A stretch of 64,000 nt of DNA from Helicobacter cynogastricus (GCF_900197855.1 NZ_FZMQ01000005.1:336175-400174); one strand, 5' to 3'. Numbered from the stretch's first letter, positions 8,198 through 16,889 are shown. A program made the numbers and translations. Notes: generated by a model from the sequence alone, not told the origin.

Positions 8198-9805
8198 ATG
8201 CCACAAAAAGGTTTTAGGTTTAGTATACCATGGGTGGGCTTTTGGGGAGGCTTGATCTTGGCTTTAGGCGTGTATTTTGCTCTTGAAGCGCATCTAGAAG
8301 TGATTAAAGGCGCGATTACTAAACCCGGACTTAAATTAGATAGCCTACCTGTGGTTGCAGGGGTGGCGGTCTTGATGGGGGCTTGGTGGATGAGCGAGGC
8401 GATCGAATTGGTCGCTACCGCACTTTTGCCCTTGGTGCTTTTTAGCGTGTTAGGCGTGGCAGGTTTTAAAGAAGTGGGGGGCTCGTATGCCAGTCCTATT
8501 ATCTTTTTATTCATGGGGGGATTTGTTTTGGCAATGGCGATGCAACGCTGGAATTTACATAGCCGTATCGCTTTGCATATTATTCTTTTGATAGGAACAA
8601 GCCCTAGAGCCCTTGTAGCGGGCTTTATGCTCGCAACCGCTTTTTTATCTATGTGGGTTTCTAACACCGCTACAGCGGTGATGATGATGCCTGTAGGTTT
8701 GAGTGTGCTCACCTTAGTGGCCAAATTACTCAAAGAGGGCCAACCCGATCTAAAACCCCCAGCAGTAGATGACCCCCTTTCTTATGAGTCCACACATGGC
8801 GGGGCGTTGCATACAATCATGCGCAAGGGCAAAGACGATTCAACCCCTACTTATCGCACTAATTTCAGTCTCTGCTTAATGCTGGGTATCGCTTATAGCG
8901 CTTCTATTGGTTCTTTGGCAACTCTTATTGGCACGCCTCCTAATGCTCTTTTAGCAGGCTACATGCAAGATGCCTTTAATCTTAAAATTGGCTTTGGGCA
9001 GTGGATGATTTTGGGCGTGCCTCTCGCGCTTTTAATGCTCATTGGGGCGTGGCTTTTGCTTACCTATGTCATTTTTCCTATTAAAATTAAGCATATTCCC
9101 GGGGGTAGGGAGATGATTGCTGGAGAGTTGCAAAAATTAGGGCCCATGAGCTCGGGAGAAATTTGGGTTTCTGCGCTCTTTGTGGGCGCGTCTTTGAGCT
9201 GGATTTTCTTAGGCACTTTGTTAAACTCTTGGGGGATCAAAATTGCTAATTTAGATTCTATTATCGCGATGGGCGTGGCGATTTTGCTTTTTATTATCCC
9301 CGCGCAAAAAACCCGCCTGATCGATTGGGAGAGCGCTAAAAAGCTCCCTTGGGATGTGCTCTTACTCTTTGGGGGCGGGCTAGCACTAAGCGCGCAATTT
9401 AGCAAAAGCGGGCTTTCCCTTTGGATTGGGCATCAGGTGAGCCATCTCTCTAGCTTACCCCTTTTACTCTTAATGGTCTTGGTGGTGGCTTTGGTGATCT
9501 TTTTAACTGAGATCACTTCTAACACCGCCACAGCTGCGGCCTTTTTACCCGTGATCGGAGGCGTGGCTCTAGGATTAGGCTATGAACATGCCCAAGCCCT
9601 CTTTTTTACCATTCCAGTCGCCCTAGCGGCCACCTGTGCGTTTATGTTGCCTGTAGCCACTCCACCCAATGCAATTGCCTATGGCTCAGGTTATGTGCAG
9701 ATTCAAGACATGATTAGAGCGGGGATGTGGCTTAATGTCTTAGGAATTGTGCTAATTAGTGGAATCACCTATGCCTTTGTAGGGCGAATTTTTGTCGGGA
9801 GTTAG
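8198..9805 (+). CDS. DASS/SLC13-family anion:sodium symporter
   Basis: A 535-residue polytopic membrane protein with about a dozen hydrophobic segments. Two internally related halves each carry the SNT signature of the divalent anion:sodium symporters: WVSNTATAVMMMP near residue 150 and ITSNTATAAAFLPV near 440; TLIGTPPNALLAGY and VATPPNAIAYG are the matching P-loop segments. The family takes up C4-dicarboxylates, citrate or sulfate with sodium across the inner membrane. H. pylori HP0214 is the likely ortholog, because cdsA and dxr follow in the same order. Start ATG 8198 is preceded by AAAAGGATG. Substrate cannot be told from sequence; a dicarboxylate is the best guess. Confidence 0.88.
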   Translation: MPQKGFRFSIPWVGFWGGLILALGVYFALEAHLEVIKGAITKPGLKLDSLPVVAGVAVLMGAWWMSEAIELVATALLPLVLFSVLGVAGFKEVGGSYASPIIFLFMGGFVLAMAMQRWNLHSRIALHIILLIGTSPRALVAGFMLATAFLSMWVSNTATAVMMMPVGLSVLTLVAKLLKEGQPDLKPPAVDDPLSYESTHGGALHTIMRKGKDDSTPTYRTNFSLCLMLGIAYSASIGSLATLIGTPPNALLAGYMQDAFNLKIGFGQWMILGVPLALLMLIGAWLLLTYVIFPIKIKHIPGGREMIAGELQKLGPMSSGEIWVSALFVGASLSWIFLGTLLNSWGIKIANLDSIIAMGVAILLFIIPAQKTRLIDWESAKKLPWDVLLLFGGGLALSAQFSKSGLSLWIGHQVSHLSSLPLLLLMVLVVALVIFLTEITSNTATAAAFLPVIGGVALGLGYEHAQALFFTIPVALAATCAFMLPVATPPNAIAYGSGYVQIQDMIRAGMWLNVLGIVLISGITYAFVGRIFVGS

Positions 9806-9808
9806 AGA

Positions 9809-10585
9809 ATGGATTTTTCTAAGTTTAAAGGAGAAAAGGCGCGTTATATCACGGGGGCAATTTTAATTGTCTTGGTGGGGGTTGTGCTGGTTTTCAATGA
9901 TGTGCGTCTTGTGTGGGCAGTGCTGGGGGTGGCTTATCTACTAGGTTTTTACGAGGCTTTAAAACTTTATGAGAAGATTCATGCTTTGAGCTTTTCTTTT
10001 TGGCATTATGGACTAGCTTTAGTCGTGTGGGGGCTTGCTTATATTAGTCCACATCCTATTGAAGGCGCGCTTTTTGTAGGGATGTTATTTGCAGGTGTGT
10101 TAGCCTTTAGGGCAAAGGATATTAGACATGTGTTACCCCTCATTTACCCCACCCTGCCTTTTGTAGTGCTCTTGGCGTTATTTAAAGATTTCGGCGTGCG
10201 GGGGGTTTTATGGCTAGTTGTGATCGTGGTGGTGGCTGATGTGGGAGCGTATTTTGGGGGCAGATTGCTAGGTAAAATTCCCCTAAGTCCTACTTCACCC
10301 AAAAAGACTCTAGAGGGCTCTGTGATCGGGCTAGCTTTGGCTAGCCTTTTAGGAGGGCTAGCAGGGTTGTGGAATGTGGATTTTGCATGGGCATTAGGGA
10401 TTAGCGTGGTGGTAGCCATCAGTGCGATCTTGGGGGATTTGTATGAGAGTTATTTGAAACGGCGTGCAGAGGTGAAGGATAGTGGGGCATGCTTGCCCGG
10501 ACATGGAGGGATTTTAGATCGCTTGGATGCGATGCTTTTTGGAGGTGTGGCCCTACATTTCTTGCTCTTTTTGCCCTATGTCTAG
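9809..10585 (+). CDS. cdsA: Phosphatidate cytidylyltransferase
   Basis: CDP-diacylglycerol synthase of 258 residues: it makes CDP-diacylglycerol from phosphatidate and CTP, the branch point of phospholipid synthesis, in the inner membrane. About seven hydrophobic segments are visible, and the C-terminal family signature is present: GDLYESYLKRRAEVKDSG followed by PGHGGILDRLDAM (about residues 207-243), which holds the metal- and CTP-binding Asp/Lys residues. It starts 4 nt after the DASS transporter stop and its last 8 nt overlap dxr, so the three genes are one transcription unit. Confidence 0.93.
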   Translation: MDFSKFKGEKARYITGAILIVLVGVVLVFNDVRLVWAVLGVAYLLGFYEALKLYEKIHALSFSFWHYGLALVVWGLAYISPHPIEGALFVGMLFAGVLAFRAKDIRHVLPLIYPTLPFVVLLALFKDFGVRGVLWLVVIVVVADVGAYFGGRLLGKIPLSPTSPKKTLEGSVIGLALASLLGGLAGLWNVDFAWALGISVVVAISAILGDLYESYLKRRAEVKDSGACLPGHGGILDRLDAMLFGGVALHFLLFLPYV

Positions 10586-11681
10586 CGCGATCATTTTGGG
10601 GAGTACGGGCTCTATTGGCACACAAGCCCTAGAAGTGGCGCAAACTCTAAGGGTTGAGGTGGAGGCTTTGAGTGCCGGATACAATGAAGCCTTACTTTTA
10701 GAGCAAATCCACACCTATAAACCCCAAAAAGTCTTTTTGCCCCAGCCTAGCAAAGCGTTTTTGCGCAATCTACCCTCAAAAGTCGCCCTTTTTACCGGTA
10801 CACAGGGATTAGAAGAGATGTTAGAGGCGTGCACCTCCAACATCGCACTTAACGCATTAAGTGGTTTTGCTGGATTGAAACCTACGCTTACCATTTTAAA
10901 ACAGGGCAAAACCCTCGCCCTTGCCAATAAAGAATCCTTAGTAGTGGCAGGCTGGCTTTTGGACACGCAGGGGATGATCCCCATTGATAGTGAACATTTT
11001 GGGCTGTGGAGCTTGCTACAACAGCGCAATATTGCAGAGGTGCAAACCCTCTATTTGAGTGCAAGCGGAGGGGCATTGCGAGATTTAAGCCCCGAGCAAA
11101 TCCCCCATCAAAGCCTCGAAAAGGTGTTAAAACATCCTAATTGGAACATGGGCACTTATATCACCATCAACACAGCAAACATGCTTAACAAACTTTTTGA
11201 GGTGCTAGAGGCGCGCTGGCTCTTTGGCACAAAAGCCATTGACGCTTATATTGAACGCACTTCTAGCGTACATGCCCTCGTGCGCTTTAAGGATCAAAGC
11301 CTGCACGCCCAGTTAGCTGCGCCCAATATGAAGCTCTCTATCGCACATGCCCTAGCCCCCACCTTAGCCTGCAAACAAGCCAGTATCGTGCCTCTGGATT
11401 TAGCCCATCTTAGCCTCACATTTGAACCCATAGACCCGCGCAAATACCCCCTATGGACGCTTAAAGACGCGCTTTTAGATAACCCTAAACTAGGGGTCGT
11501 GCTCAATGCCAGTGCCGAAGTGGCGACCAAAGCCTTTATAGAGGGCAAAATTGCTTTTGGACAGATTGCCACAATCATTAAGAAAAACTTAGAGTGCTTT
11601 GCGTCTCTAAGCAAACAACTACACGATTTGGAGGATATTTACGCTTTAGACGCGCACTTACGCACCTCTATCATCATATAG
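10578..11681 (+). CDS. dxr: 1-deoxy-D-xylulose 5-phosphate reductoisomerase
   Basis: A 367-residue enzyme of the MEP isoprenoid pathway that converts DXP to 2-C-methylerythritol 4-phosphate with NADPH. The N-terminal Rossmann motif ILGSTGSIGTQALEV is at residues 5-19; ALANKESLV (about 113-121) and the metal-binding IDSEHFGLW (about 136-144) are intact; SASGGALRDL and NWNMGTYITIN follow. Its length is slightly below the 390-400 of E. coli Dxr. The ATG at 10578 lies in the last codons of cdsA and is the only start that puts the Rossmann strand at the N-terminus; upstream in-frame codons read into cdsA. Confidence 0.95.
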   Translation: MSSAIILGSTGSIGTQALEVAQTLRVEVEALSAGYNEALLLEQIHTYKPQKVFLPQPSKAFLRNLPSKVALFTGTQGLEEMLEACTSNIALNALSGFAGLKPTLTILKQGKTLALANKESLVVAGWLLDTQGMIPIDSEHFGLWSLLQQRNIAEVQTLYLSASGGALRDLSPEQIPHQSLEKVLKHPNWNMGTYITINTANMLNKLFEVLEARWLFGTKAIDAYIERTSSVHALVRFKDQSLHAQLAAPNMKLSIAHALAPTLACKQASIVPLDLAHLSLTFEPIDPRKYPLWTLKDALLDNPKLGVVLNASAEVATKAFIEGKIAFGQIATIIKKNLECFASLSKQLHDLEDIYALDAHLRTSIII

Positions 11682-11692
11682 AAAATTAATTT

Positions 11693-11989
11693 TTATTTAA
11701 AGATTTTATTATGTTTGCCTAGATCAACCAAAAGTAGCCCTAAGTGATCGTGACGGTAAATTAAGACAAGATCGGGCTTTACATGGCAGTCAATATAACT
11801 TGCTTGACTTTTAAGAGGGTGCTTCAAATAGCTATGGGATAGTTGTTCTTCTGTTAAAATGGTTTTAATCGTTGTAACTAACTTCAATAAATCTTGATAG
11901 TTGAGATTCTTAAGCATTCTCTTAAATAGACTGGGCATCTGGCATAATTTCTTAAGTTCTAAAAAGACACGCCGGTTATGCTTTTTCAT
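11693..11989 (-). CDS. YafQ/RelE-superfamily toxin-like protein, no visible antitoxin
   Basis: A basic 98-residue protein. The C-terminal half (HPLKSQASYIDCHVKPDLVL, then IYRHDHLGLLLVDLGKHNKIF) matches the YafQ/HP0894 branch of the RelE/ParE toxins: conserved HxLK, D/E-CH-KPD-hydrophobic-Y, and L-x-x-LGxHxxLF, with the terminal His and Phe used in RNA cleavage by YafQ-type mRNA interferases. AAAGGAGAAAA precedes the ATG. In an active pair the antitoxin normally lies just upstream; here the 221 nt upstream hold no reading frame of useful size on this strand. The N-terminal ~40 residues (MKKHNRRVFLELKKL) are longer than in typical YafQ. It may be an orphan, may use an antitoxin elsewhere, or be inactive. 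Confidence 0.72.
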   Translation of the reverse strand: MKKHNRRVFLELKKLCQMPSLFKRMLKNLNYQDLLKLVTTIKTILTEEQLSHSYLKHPLKSQASYIDCHVKPDLVLIYRHDHLGLLLVDLGKHNKIFK

Positions 11990-12210
11990 TTTTCTCCTTT
12001 TATAAATGCAAATACAAAATATAGAGCCACCTAAAAACGAAAACTCCTTTCTAAAGATGGGCTAGCGCTCTACCTAGACAACTTGATTTTTAACTTAATG
12101 CTTGCAAAATATAGATGTGCAGAGCGCAGATTTTCTATTAGGGCCTCATCCCTCAAGTCCTAACACACCTAATAAGCTATACTATAATATCCCTTTTACA
12201 AGGAGGCCTT
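11990..12210. other. Divergent intergenic region between toxin and ravA
   Basis: No gene is visible in these 221 nt on either strand. They contain an 11-bp direct repeat, CAAAATATAGA, at 12015-12025 and 12105-12115 (TCTATATTTTG in the toxin direction), which could be an operator or part of two promoters, and the ravA -10 box TATAAT at 12183-12188. Confidence 0.5.
12183..12188 (+). promoter_or_regulatory. -10 box for the ravA-viaA unit
   Basis: TATAAT 22 nt before the ATG of ravA, followed by an unusually strong Shine-Dalgarno AAGGAGG at 12200-12206. Confidence 0.6.
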
Positions 12211-13854
12211 ATGTCTTACAAAAGCAGAGTTAAAAACCTCATCGCTGAGTTAGAAAAAGATTTGTTTGAGCGTGAGGAGTGCGTGCGCTTGGTGTTGCTC
12301 GCCATGTTTGCCGGTAAAGCGATTTTCTTGTATGGACCGCCCGGCACGGCTAAGTCTATGATTGCTAGAAAGGTAAGCCTTGCCTTTGGCGAGCCTAAAG
12401 ATTTCTTTAGCGCGCTCATGCACCGTTTTTCCACCCCTGAGGATATTTTTGGTCCCATTGACATCGGGCAACTCAAACAAAATCGCCTAGTCAGAAACAC
12501 CAAAGGTTATTTACCCACCGCTAGCTTTGCCTTTTTAGATGAAATTTGGAAAAGCTCACCCGCCATTTTAAACACCTTGCTAACCATCATCAACGAAAGG
12601 CTTTTCAAAGAGGGCGACACGGATATTAAAGTCCCCCTAAAAGGCATTGTGTGTGCGAGCAATGAGTTCCCTCCCACCAATCAAGGGCTAGAGGCCCTTT
12701 ACGATCGCATGCTTTTGCGCTACTTTGTAGAACCCCTAAAATCTAAAGAGAATTTCTTAAAACTCATCACCAGCCAAGAGGGCAAGAGTTCTAGCCAACA
12801 CGCCTTTAGCCTAGAGGAGCTAGAGAGTATCCACCAGCAAGCCGCCCAAATTCCCTTTAGCCCAGATGCCCTAGAGAGTTTGCACACCATTAAGGTGACT
12901 TTAGAACAACTCAAACACAACCCCGCTTTAGTGGCAAAATTCTTAGGCGAGAGCGCGCCCACCAAAGAGGAGCAAGAAAGCACAGAGCCCGATTCTAACC
13001 TGATTACCACCCCCTCCGATCGGCGTTTTAAACAATGTGCCCAGCTTCTACAGGTGGCTGCCCTTTTGAGCGACCAGCCCCAAGTTAGCACCCCCGATCT
13101 CGCCTTGCTTAGGCATTGTCTGTGGGATAGCCTAGAGCAAATCCCCTTAGTCAATGCGATCTTAGCCCAATGCTTGAAAAGTAGCCACACAAAGGCTAAA
13201 GACTTTCAAAAGGCACAAGAAAACTTCTCACACCTTGAAAAGATGACAACGGATTCTTTAAAAACCTTTACTAATGCATGCCAATATTTGCATAAAGAAG
13301 TTACTACACATATCCAAGAACTTAATCAAGAGTTAAGAACAGCGCGCGACAACATCAATATATTTCTATCCAATGAAGATATTAAGACTGCCTTTGCAGG
13401 TCCTCAAGAGTTGCTACAAAAGTTTAAGGTGCTGGAGTTAGAACTAAAGGAACTTGATCAGAAGGTGGCACATGTGGAATCTCAGAGAGTTCACAATGCA
13501 ACAAATCCGCGACCCCCACAAGATTCATTAGAAGAAGAAATCTTTGTAATCGCTGAAAAATACGGGATTGAGGATATATCAAAACTTGCGGAACTTCTAA
13601 AAGCCTATATTAGTAGCGATTTTGAGCCCGCCGATCTTAGAAAGCGTGGTTTTAATTTTGTGGATCGCTACGGCGAAACTATTTTTAATTTTGGTAGCTC
13701 TGATCCCTTGCGCGCCGTACTTAAAGCAGGTTTAAGAGGCGTGATAGATCAACAAATCCGACAAAATCAAAAAATTAGATCTACTGGTATGGATCTGATA
13801 CAAAAGGATAGGCTTGTCAGCGATCTTCTTTATTTTGCAGACAAACACAAATAG
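12211..13854 (+). CDS. ravA: MoxR-family AAA+ ATPase, RavA-like
   Basis: A 547-residue AAA+ protein of the MoxR/RavA type. Walker A GPPGTAKS is at about 42-49, the MoxR-typical HRFSTPEDIFGPI at about 71-83, Walker B FAFLDEIW at about 107-114 and sensor 1 CASNEFPPTNQG at about 150-161. Pairing with a ViaA-type VWA protein two genes downstream identifies the RavA branch. In E. coli, RavA forms hexamers and works with ViaA as a chaperone-like system linked to respiratory complexes and to lysine decarboxylase. The C-terminal third differs from E. coli RavA: a long charged coiled coil (about 330-425) and an unfamiliar domain (about 440-547) in visibly more AT-rich DNA from about 13,210, suggesting a replaced or fast-evolving C-terminus that may specify partners. 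Confidence 0.85.
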   Translation: MSYKSRVKNLIAELEKDLFEREECVRLVLLAMFAGKAIFLYGPPGTAKSMIARKVSLAFGEPKDFFSALMHRFSTPEDIFGPIDIGQLKQNRLVRNTKGYLPTASFAFLDEIWKSSPAILNTLLTIINERLFKEGDTDIKVPLKGIVCASNEFPPTNQGLEALYDRMLLRYFVEPLKSKENFLKLITSQEGKSSSQHAFSLEELESIHQQAAQIPFSPDALESLHTIKVTLEQLKHNPALVAKFLGESAPTKEEQESTEPDSNLITTPSDRRFKQCAQLLQVAALLSDQPQVSTPDLALLRHCLWDSLEQIPLVNAILAQCLKSSHTKAKDFQKAQENFSHLEKMTTDSLKTFTNACQYLHKEVTTHIQELNQELRTARDNINIFLSNEDIKTAFAGPQELLQKFKVLELELKELDQKVAHVESQRVHNATNPRPPQDSLEEEIFVIAEKYGIEDISKLAELLKAYISSDFEPADLRKRGFNFVDRYGETIFNFGSSDPLRAVLKAGLRGVIDQQIRQNQKIRSTGMDLIQKDRLVSDLLYFADKHK

Positions 13855-13929
13855 GGCAACTAGGGTTGTTAGAGAAATTGCCTCAAATTTTAGTTAAAAT
13901 AGACCAATAACACTTGAGGAGAAGTTTTT

Positions 13930-14343
13930 ATGGATCAAACTAATAAGAAGCGATACGATCAAGAGGTGCATGAGGATTTGAGAAAGCTTTTCAAGCAAAT
14001 TATTCATGAACTTGGAACCGTCAAGGATTTAAGAGTGATGCAGACCCCACAATTCCTAGAAGCAATCGAGAAGATGATTGAACCATTTGAGGATTTTGCA
14101 GAGGAAAGAATTAAAGATGTTTATGAGATTATGGAGAGGCTAGGAAAGATATGGTATCCAGTTGACATTTACGGTGGGAGTTCTGCACTTGGTCCTAACA
14201 TTTACTTTTTTCTAAATGCTCAGAAGTTTAGTTCAAAGGTTTTTAAAAAAACTTGTAATGTTTTTGGAGATAAGAAGTGTGTTCTTTTTAATGTTTGTCG
14301 AGTAATTGGTGAAGAAATGCGCTGGGAATACATGGGATATTGA
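13930..14343 (+). CDS. Unknown protein between ravA and viaA
   Basis: A 137-residue soluble protein that I do not recognise. It has no signal peptide or membrane segment. The first ~90 residues are charged and probably helical (LRKLFKQIIHEL, FLEAIEKMIEPFEDFAEERI); the last part has aromatic residues and four cysteines (KTCNVFGDKKCVLFNVC), not arranged as a known metal site. TGAGGAGAA lies upstream of the ATG and a TTAAAAT -10-like sequence lies in the 75-nt gap after ravA, so it may have its own promoter. The stop codon directly abuts the viaA TTG start. The DNA is much more AT-rich than the neighbours: positions 14221-14280 hold 16 G+C of 60, against 27 of 60 at 15001-15060 in viaA. Recent acquisition is a fair inference; a role with RavA or ViaA is a guess from position. 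Confidence 0.75.
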   Translation: MDQTNKKRYDQEVHEDLRKLFKQIIHELGTVKDLRVMQTPQFLEAIEKMIEPFEDFAEERIKDVYEIMERLGKIWYPVDIYGGSSALGPNIYFFLNAQKFSSKVFKKTCNVFGDKKCVLFNVCRVIGEEMRWEYMGY

Positions 14344-15903
14344 TTGTCAGCACAACCCCTAAACACCTTTGGGCTTTTAGACGACCCCCAAATCTCTAAA
14401 CAATTTGAGCTAGCTTGCCAAGAAAAGGACAGCCAAATTAAAGAGGCTTTGAAAAATCACCCCTTTTTTGAGGAGAGCCTAGCCCACTACCAGTGCAAAC
14501 ACGCCCACCTAGAACAAAAAGACTTAGTAGCAAATACCCGCGCCCAGTTTCACGCCCACAACCCTCAAGAGGATTTGAGTTTTATTAACACCCAAGAAAA
14601 GGGGCTTAAAACCCCAGAAGATCACGCCACCTTGCACCGCTTTATTTTAGATAAGTGGCAGGGCGTTTTAGATAACAAGATTAGCACATGGAAACAAGCC
14701 ACGCAAGCCAAAATGGAGCAAGATTTTTTAGAACGCATGCGTGCGTGGTTTAAAGCCCTATGGCAGGCAAAGCAATTAGCTAAACTTACCCCCGAACTCT
14801 TTGGCACAAGTGGGCTATTTATGGACGCTAAGGGGCTAACCCTAGAATCCCTAGACTTAGAGGGCTTGGGTGATGAAAAGGCACAAAAACGCGCGTTAGA
14901 AAATTTAGAGGGGCTAGATATGGGGCTAGAGCTAGAGCAGGGGGGCAAGAGAGAACAAGGGGGGAGTAGGGGCTTTTCTTTGCAGGGGGCTAACCCCACG
15001 CGTTTAAACCTCGCCCAAATCCTCGCCCTCTTTGCCCAAATCAAAAACAACAAAGCCTTAATGCAAATCTGTGATCTCTTGGGGCGCATGAAAGAGATGC
15101 AACAAGAAATGATTAAGGAGATGATCAAGGAGTTTAAAAGCTATTCTTACACAGAACGCCACCCCACCAGAGATTATAAAGAGGAGATTTGTGGGATTCA
15201 TTTGAGTAATGATTTAGAAAACTTGATCCCCCAAGAGTTAGCTTTGCTAGATGACCCCGATTTGGAGGTGTTGTTTTACCTGAAATTTACAGAAAAACGC
15301 CTCTTTTGCTTTGAAAAGCAGGGTTATATTGACCACCATTTAGAGGGTGTAGAAGAAGTGGAGGTAGAGATAGAAAAGGAGCAAGAAAAAGAGGGAGAAA
15401 AAGGACCGATCATTATTTGCGTGGATACCAGCGGGTCGATGAGTGGCACGCCCGAACTCATCGCTAAAGCCCTCACACTCTTTTTAGCCTCCCATGCCAA
15501 AAAGAGCAAACGATCTTGCTTTTTGATTAATTTTAGCTCCCAAACAAGCGCGATGGATTTGAGCAAGGGCGGGGGGTTTGCTAGGCTCAATGAATTTTTA
15601 ACCATGAGTTTTGGGGGCGGGACAGATGTCGGACTGGCTTTAAAAGAGGGCTTAAGGGCGATGCAAGCAGAGAATTACAAAAAGGCAGATTTATTAGTGA
15701 TCTCAGATGGGGATTTTGGCGGGCTTGATTCAAATCTTGCCCAGCAAATGCAAAACAAACGCCAAGATAAGAACCGCTTTTATCTGCTCGATGTCAATGG
15801 CAACTCGGGGGCAAAACGCGCCTTTGATAAGCATTGGGTGTATGATAGCCGCAGCCAAAATATCCGCGTGCTGTGTGAGTTAAGTAATGATTTAGGAGCG
15901 TGA
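14344..15903 (+). CDS. viaA: VWA-domain protein, ViaA-like
   Basis: A 519-residue protein with a helical N-terminal region (about 1-340) and a C-terminal von Willebrand factor A domain. The metal-ion-dependent adhesion site is complete: DTSGSMSG at about 360-367, the Thr in FGGGTDVGLAL (about 421-431) and the Asp in ISDGDFGGLD (about 452-461). This is the ViaA partner of RavA, which in E. coli stimulates the ATPase and binds phospholipid and respiratory enzymes at the inner membrane. A Glu/Lys-rich linker (about 337-355) precedes the VWA domain. The TTG start follows the upstream stop with no spacing and has a poor Shine-Dalgarno sequence, so translation probably depends on the upstream gene. 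Confidence 0.85.
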   Translation: MSAQPLNTFGLLDDPQISKQFELACQEKDSQIKEALKNHPFFEESLAHYQCKHAHLEQKDLVANTRAQFHAHNPQEDLSFINTQEKGLKTPEDHATLHRFILDKWQGVLDNKISTWKQATQAKMEQDFLERMRAWFKALWQAKQLAKLTPELFGTSGLFMDAKGLTLESLDLEGLGDEKAQKRALENLEGLDMGLELEQGGKREQGGSRGFSLQGANPTRLNLAQILALFAQIKNNKALMQICDLLGRMKEMQQEMIKEMIKEFKSYSYTERHPTRDYKEEICGIHLSNDLENLIPQELALLDDPDLEVLFYLKFTEKRLFCFEKQGYIDHHLEGVEEVEVEIEKEQEKEGEKGPIIICVDTSGSMSGTPELIAKALTLFLASHAKKSKRSCFLINFSSQTSAMDLSKGGGFARLNEFLTMSFGGGTDVGLALKEGLRAMQAENYKKADLLVISDGDFGGLDSNLAQQMQNKRQDKNRFYLLDVNGNSGAKRAFDKHWVYDSRSQNIRVLCELSNDLGA

Positions 15904-15940
15904 GTTAGATTTAGGCTAAATCTCTCAAATAGAGCTTTGT

Positions 15941-15946
15941 TATAAT
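15941..15946 (+). promoter_or_regulatory. -10 box for the TSUP permease gene
   Basis: TATAAT 29 nt upstream of the ATG at 15975, in the 71-nt gap after viaA. Confidence 0.55.
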
Positions 15947-15974
15947 CGATGGAGAGTTTATTAGGGAGAGTGTG

Positions 15975-16733
15975 ATGGAGTTAGAATGGTATGTGTATGC
16001 GATCGTAATTGTGGCAGCCTTTTGCGCGGGGCTAGTGGATTCCATTGCCGGGGGTGGGGGGCTTATTACCATGCCAACTCTGCTAGCTTTGGGAATCCCC
16101 CCGCACATAGCCCTAGCCACTAATAAATTACAGAGCAGTTTTGGGAGTTTCACCGCCACGCTGAATTTCTGCTTAAAGGGCATGGTTTCTTTAAGAGAAA
16201 TCGCCTTTGGGGTGGGGTGTGTGGTGGTGGGCGCAGGCTTGGGCACAACTTTAATTTTATGGCTCAAAGCGGACATTTTGCGTCTACTCATCCCTATTTT
16301 CTTAAGCTTGATCTTTATTTACACCTTGCTAGCTCCCAAAGTGGGCGAAGGCGATAGCCACCCCAAGATCAAACCCGCCCTTTTTTATGCTATTTTTGGG
16401 TTAGGACTAGGGTTTTATGATGGCTTTTTTGGACCGGGTACGGGCTCGTTTTGGACCTTTGCTATGGTCGCGCTCTTGGGGCTCAACATGAAAAAAGCTA
16501 CGGCGCGTACTAAAGTTTTCAATTTTACAAGCAATATTGTGAGTTTGAGCGTGTTTTTAATCGGAGGGCAAGTGATTTGGGCGGTGGGGCTTTTAATGGG
16601 CTGTGGGCAGATATTGGGGGCGTGGGTGGGCTCTAATTTGGTGATGGCTAAAGAAGTTAAATTTATCCGCCGAGTGTTCTTATGTGTAGTGGGGGCGACT
16701 ATTTTAAAATTATTCTGGGATTTTATGCGTTAG
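15975..16733 (+). CDS. TSUP (TauE/SafE) family membrane permease
   Basis: A 252-residue inner membrane protein with seven to eight hydrophobic helices. The N-terminal AGLVDSIAGGGGLITMPTLL and the mid-protein FYDGFFGPGTGSFW are the paired repeat signatures of the TSUP family (sulfite, sulfonate or sulfoacetate exporters and importers). The ATG at 15975 has GGGAGAG six bases upstream; a GTG one codon earlier is also possible. The stop codon ends one base before the 3' end of the convergent tRNA-Phe. Substrate is unknown; family members carry small sulfur-containing anions. Confidence 0.85.
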   Translation: MELEWYVYAIVIVAAFCAGLVDSIAGGGGLITMPTLLALGIPPHIALATNKLQSSFGSFTATLNFCLKGMVSLREIAFGVGCVVVGAGLGTTLILWLKADILRLLIPIFLSLIFIYTLLAPKVGEGDSHPKIKPALFYAIFGLGLGFYDGFFGPGTGSFWTFAMVALLGLNMKKATARTKVFNFTSNIVSLSVFLIGGQVIWAVGLLMGCGQILGAWVGSNLVMAKEVKFIRRVFLCVVGATILKLFWDFMR

Positions 16734-16734
16734 A

Positions 16735-16810
16735 TGGTGGCTTGAGGCGGAATCGAACCACCGACACGAAGATTTTCAGTCTTCTGCTCTACCGACTGAG
16801 CTATCAAGCC
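16735..16810 (-). tRNA. tRNA-Phe (GAA)
   Basis: A complete 76-nt cloverleaf including the encoded CCA. Acceptor GGCTTGA pairs with TCAAGCC; the anticodon stem-loop is GAAGA-CTGAAAA-TCTTC with anticodon GAA; the T arm GGTGG-TTCGATT-CCGCC is standard. The 3' end lies one base after the TSUP stop codon on the other strand. Confidence 0.97.
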
Positions 16811-16819
16811 AAGAGCGCG

Positions 16820-16825
16820 ATTATA
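16820..16825 (-). promoter_or_regulatory. -10 box for tRNA-Phe
   Basis: TATAAT on the minus strand, 9 nt before the mature tRNA 5' end. Confidence 0.65.
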
Positions 16826-16858
16826 CTACACATGTCCTTTAAATTTAACTTAAAGTGT

Positions 16859-16864
16859 TATAAT
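16859..16864 (+). promoter_or_regulatory. -10 box for xthA
   Basis: TATAAT 25 nt upstream of the xthA ATG at 16890; divergent from the tRNA-Phe promoter 34 nt away. Confidence 0.6.
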
Positions 16865-16889
16865 GGCATGCAAAATACAAAGGTTATAG

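Noticed and set aside
8101-8733. 210-codon minus-strand frame opposite the DASS transporter gene.
   Set aside because: It is antisense to a well-supported gene and its Ala/Thr/Pro/Lys-rich composition is typical of a shadow frame.
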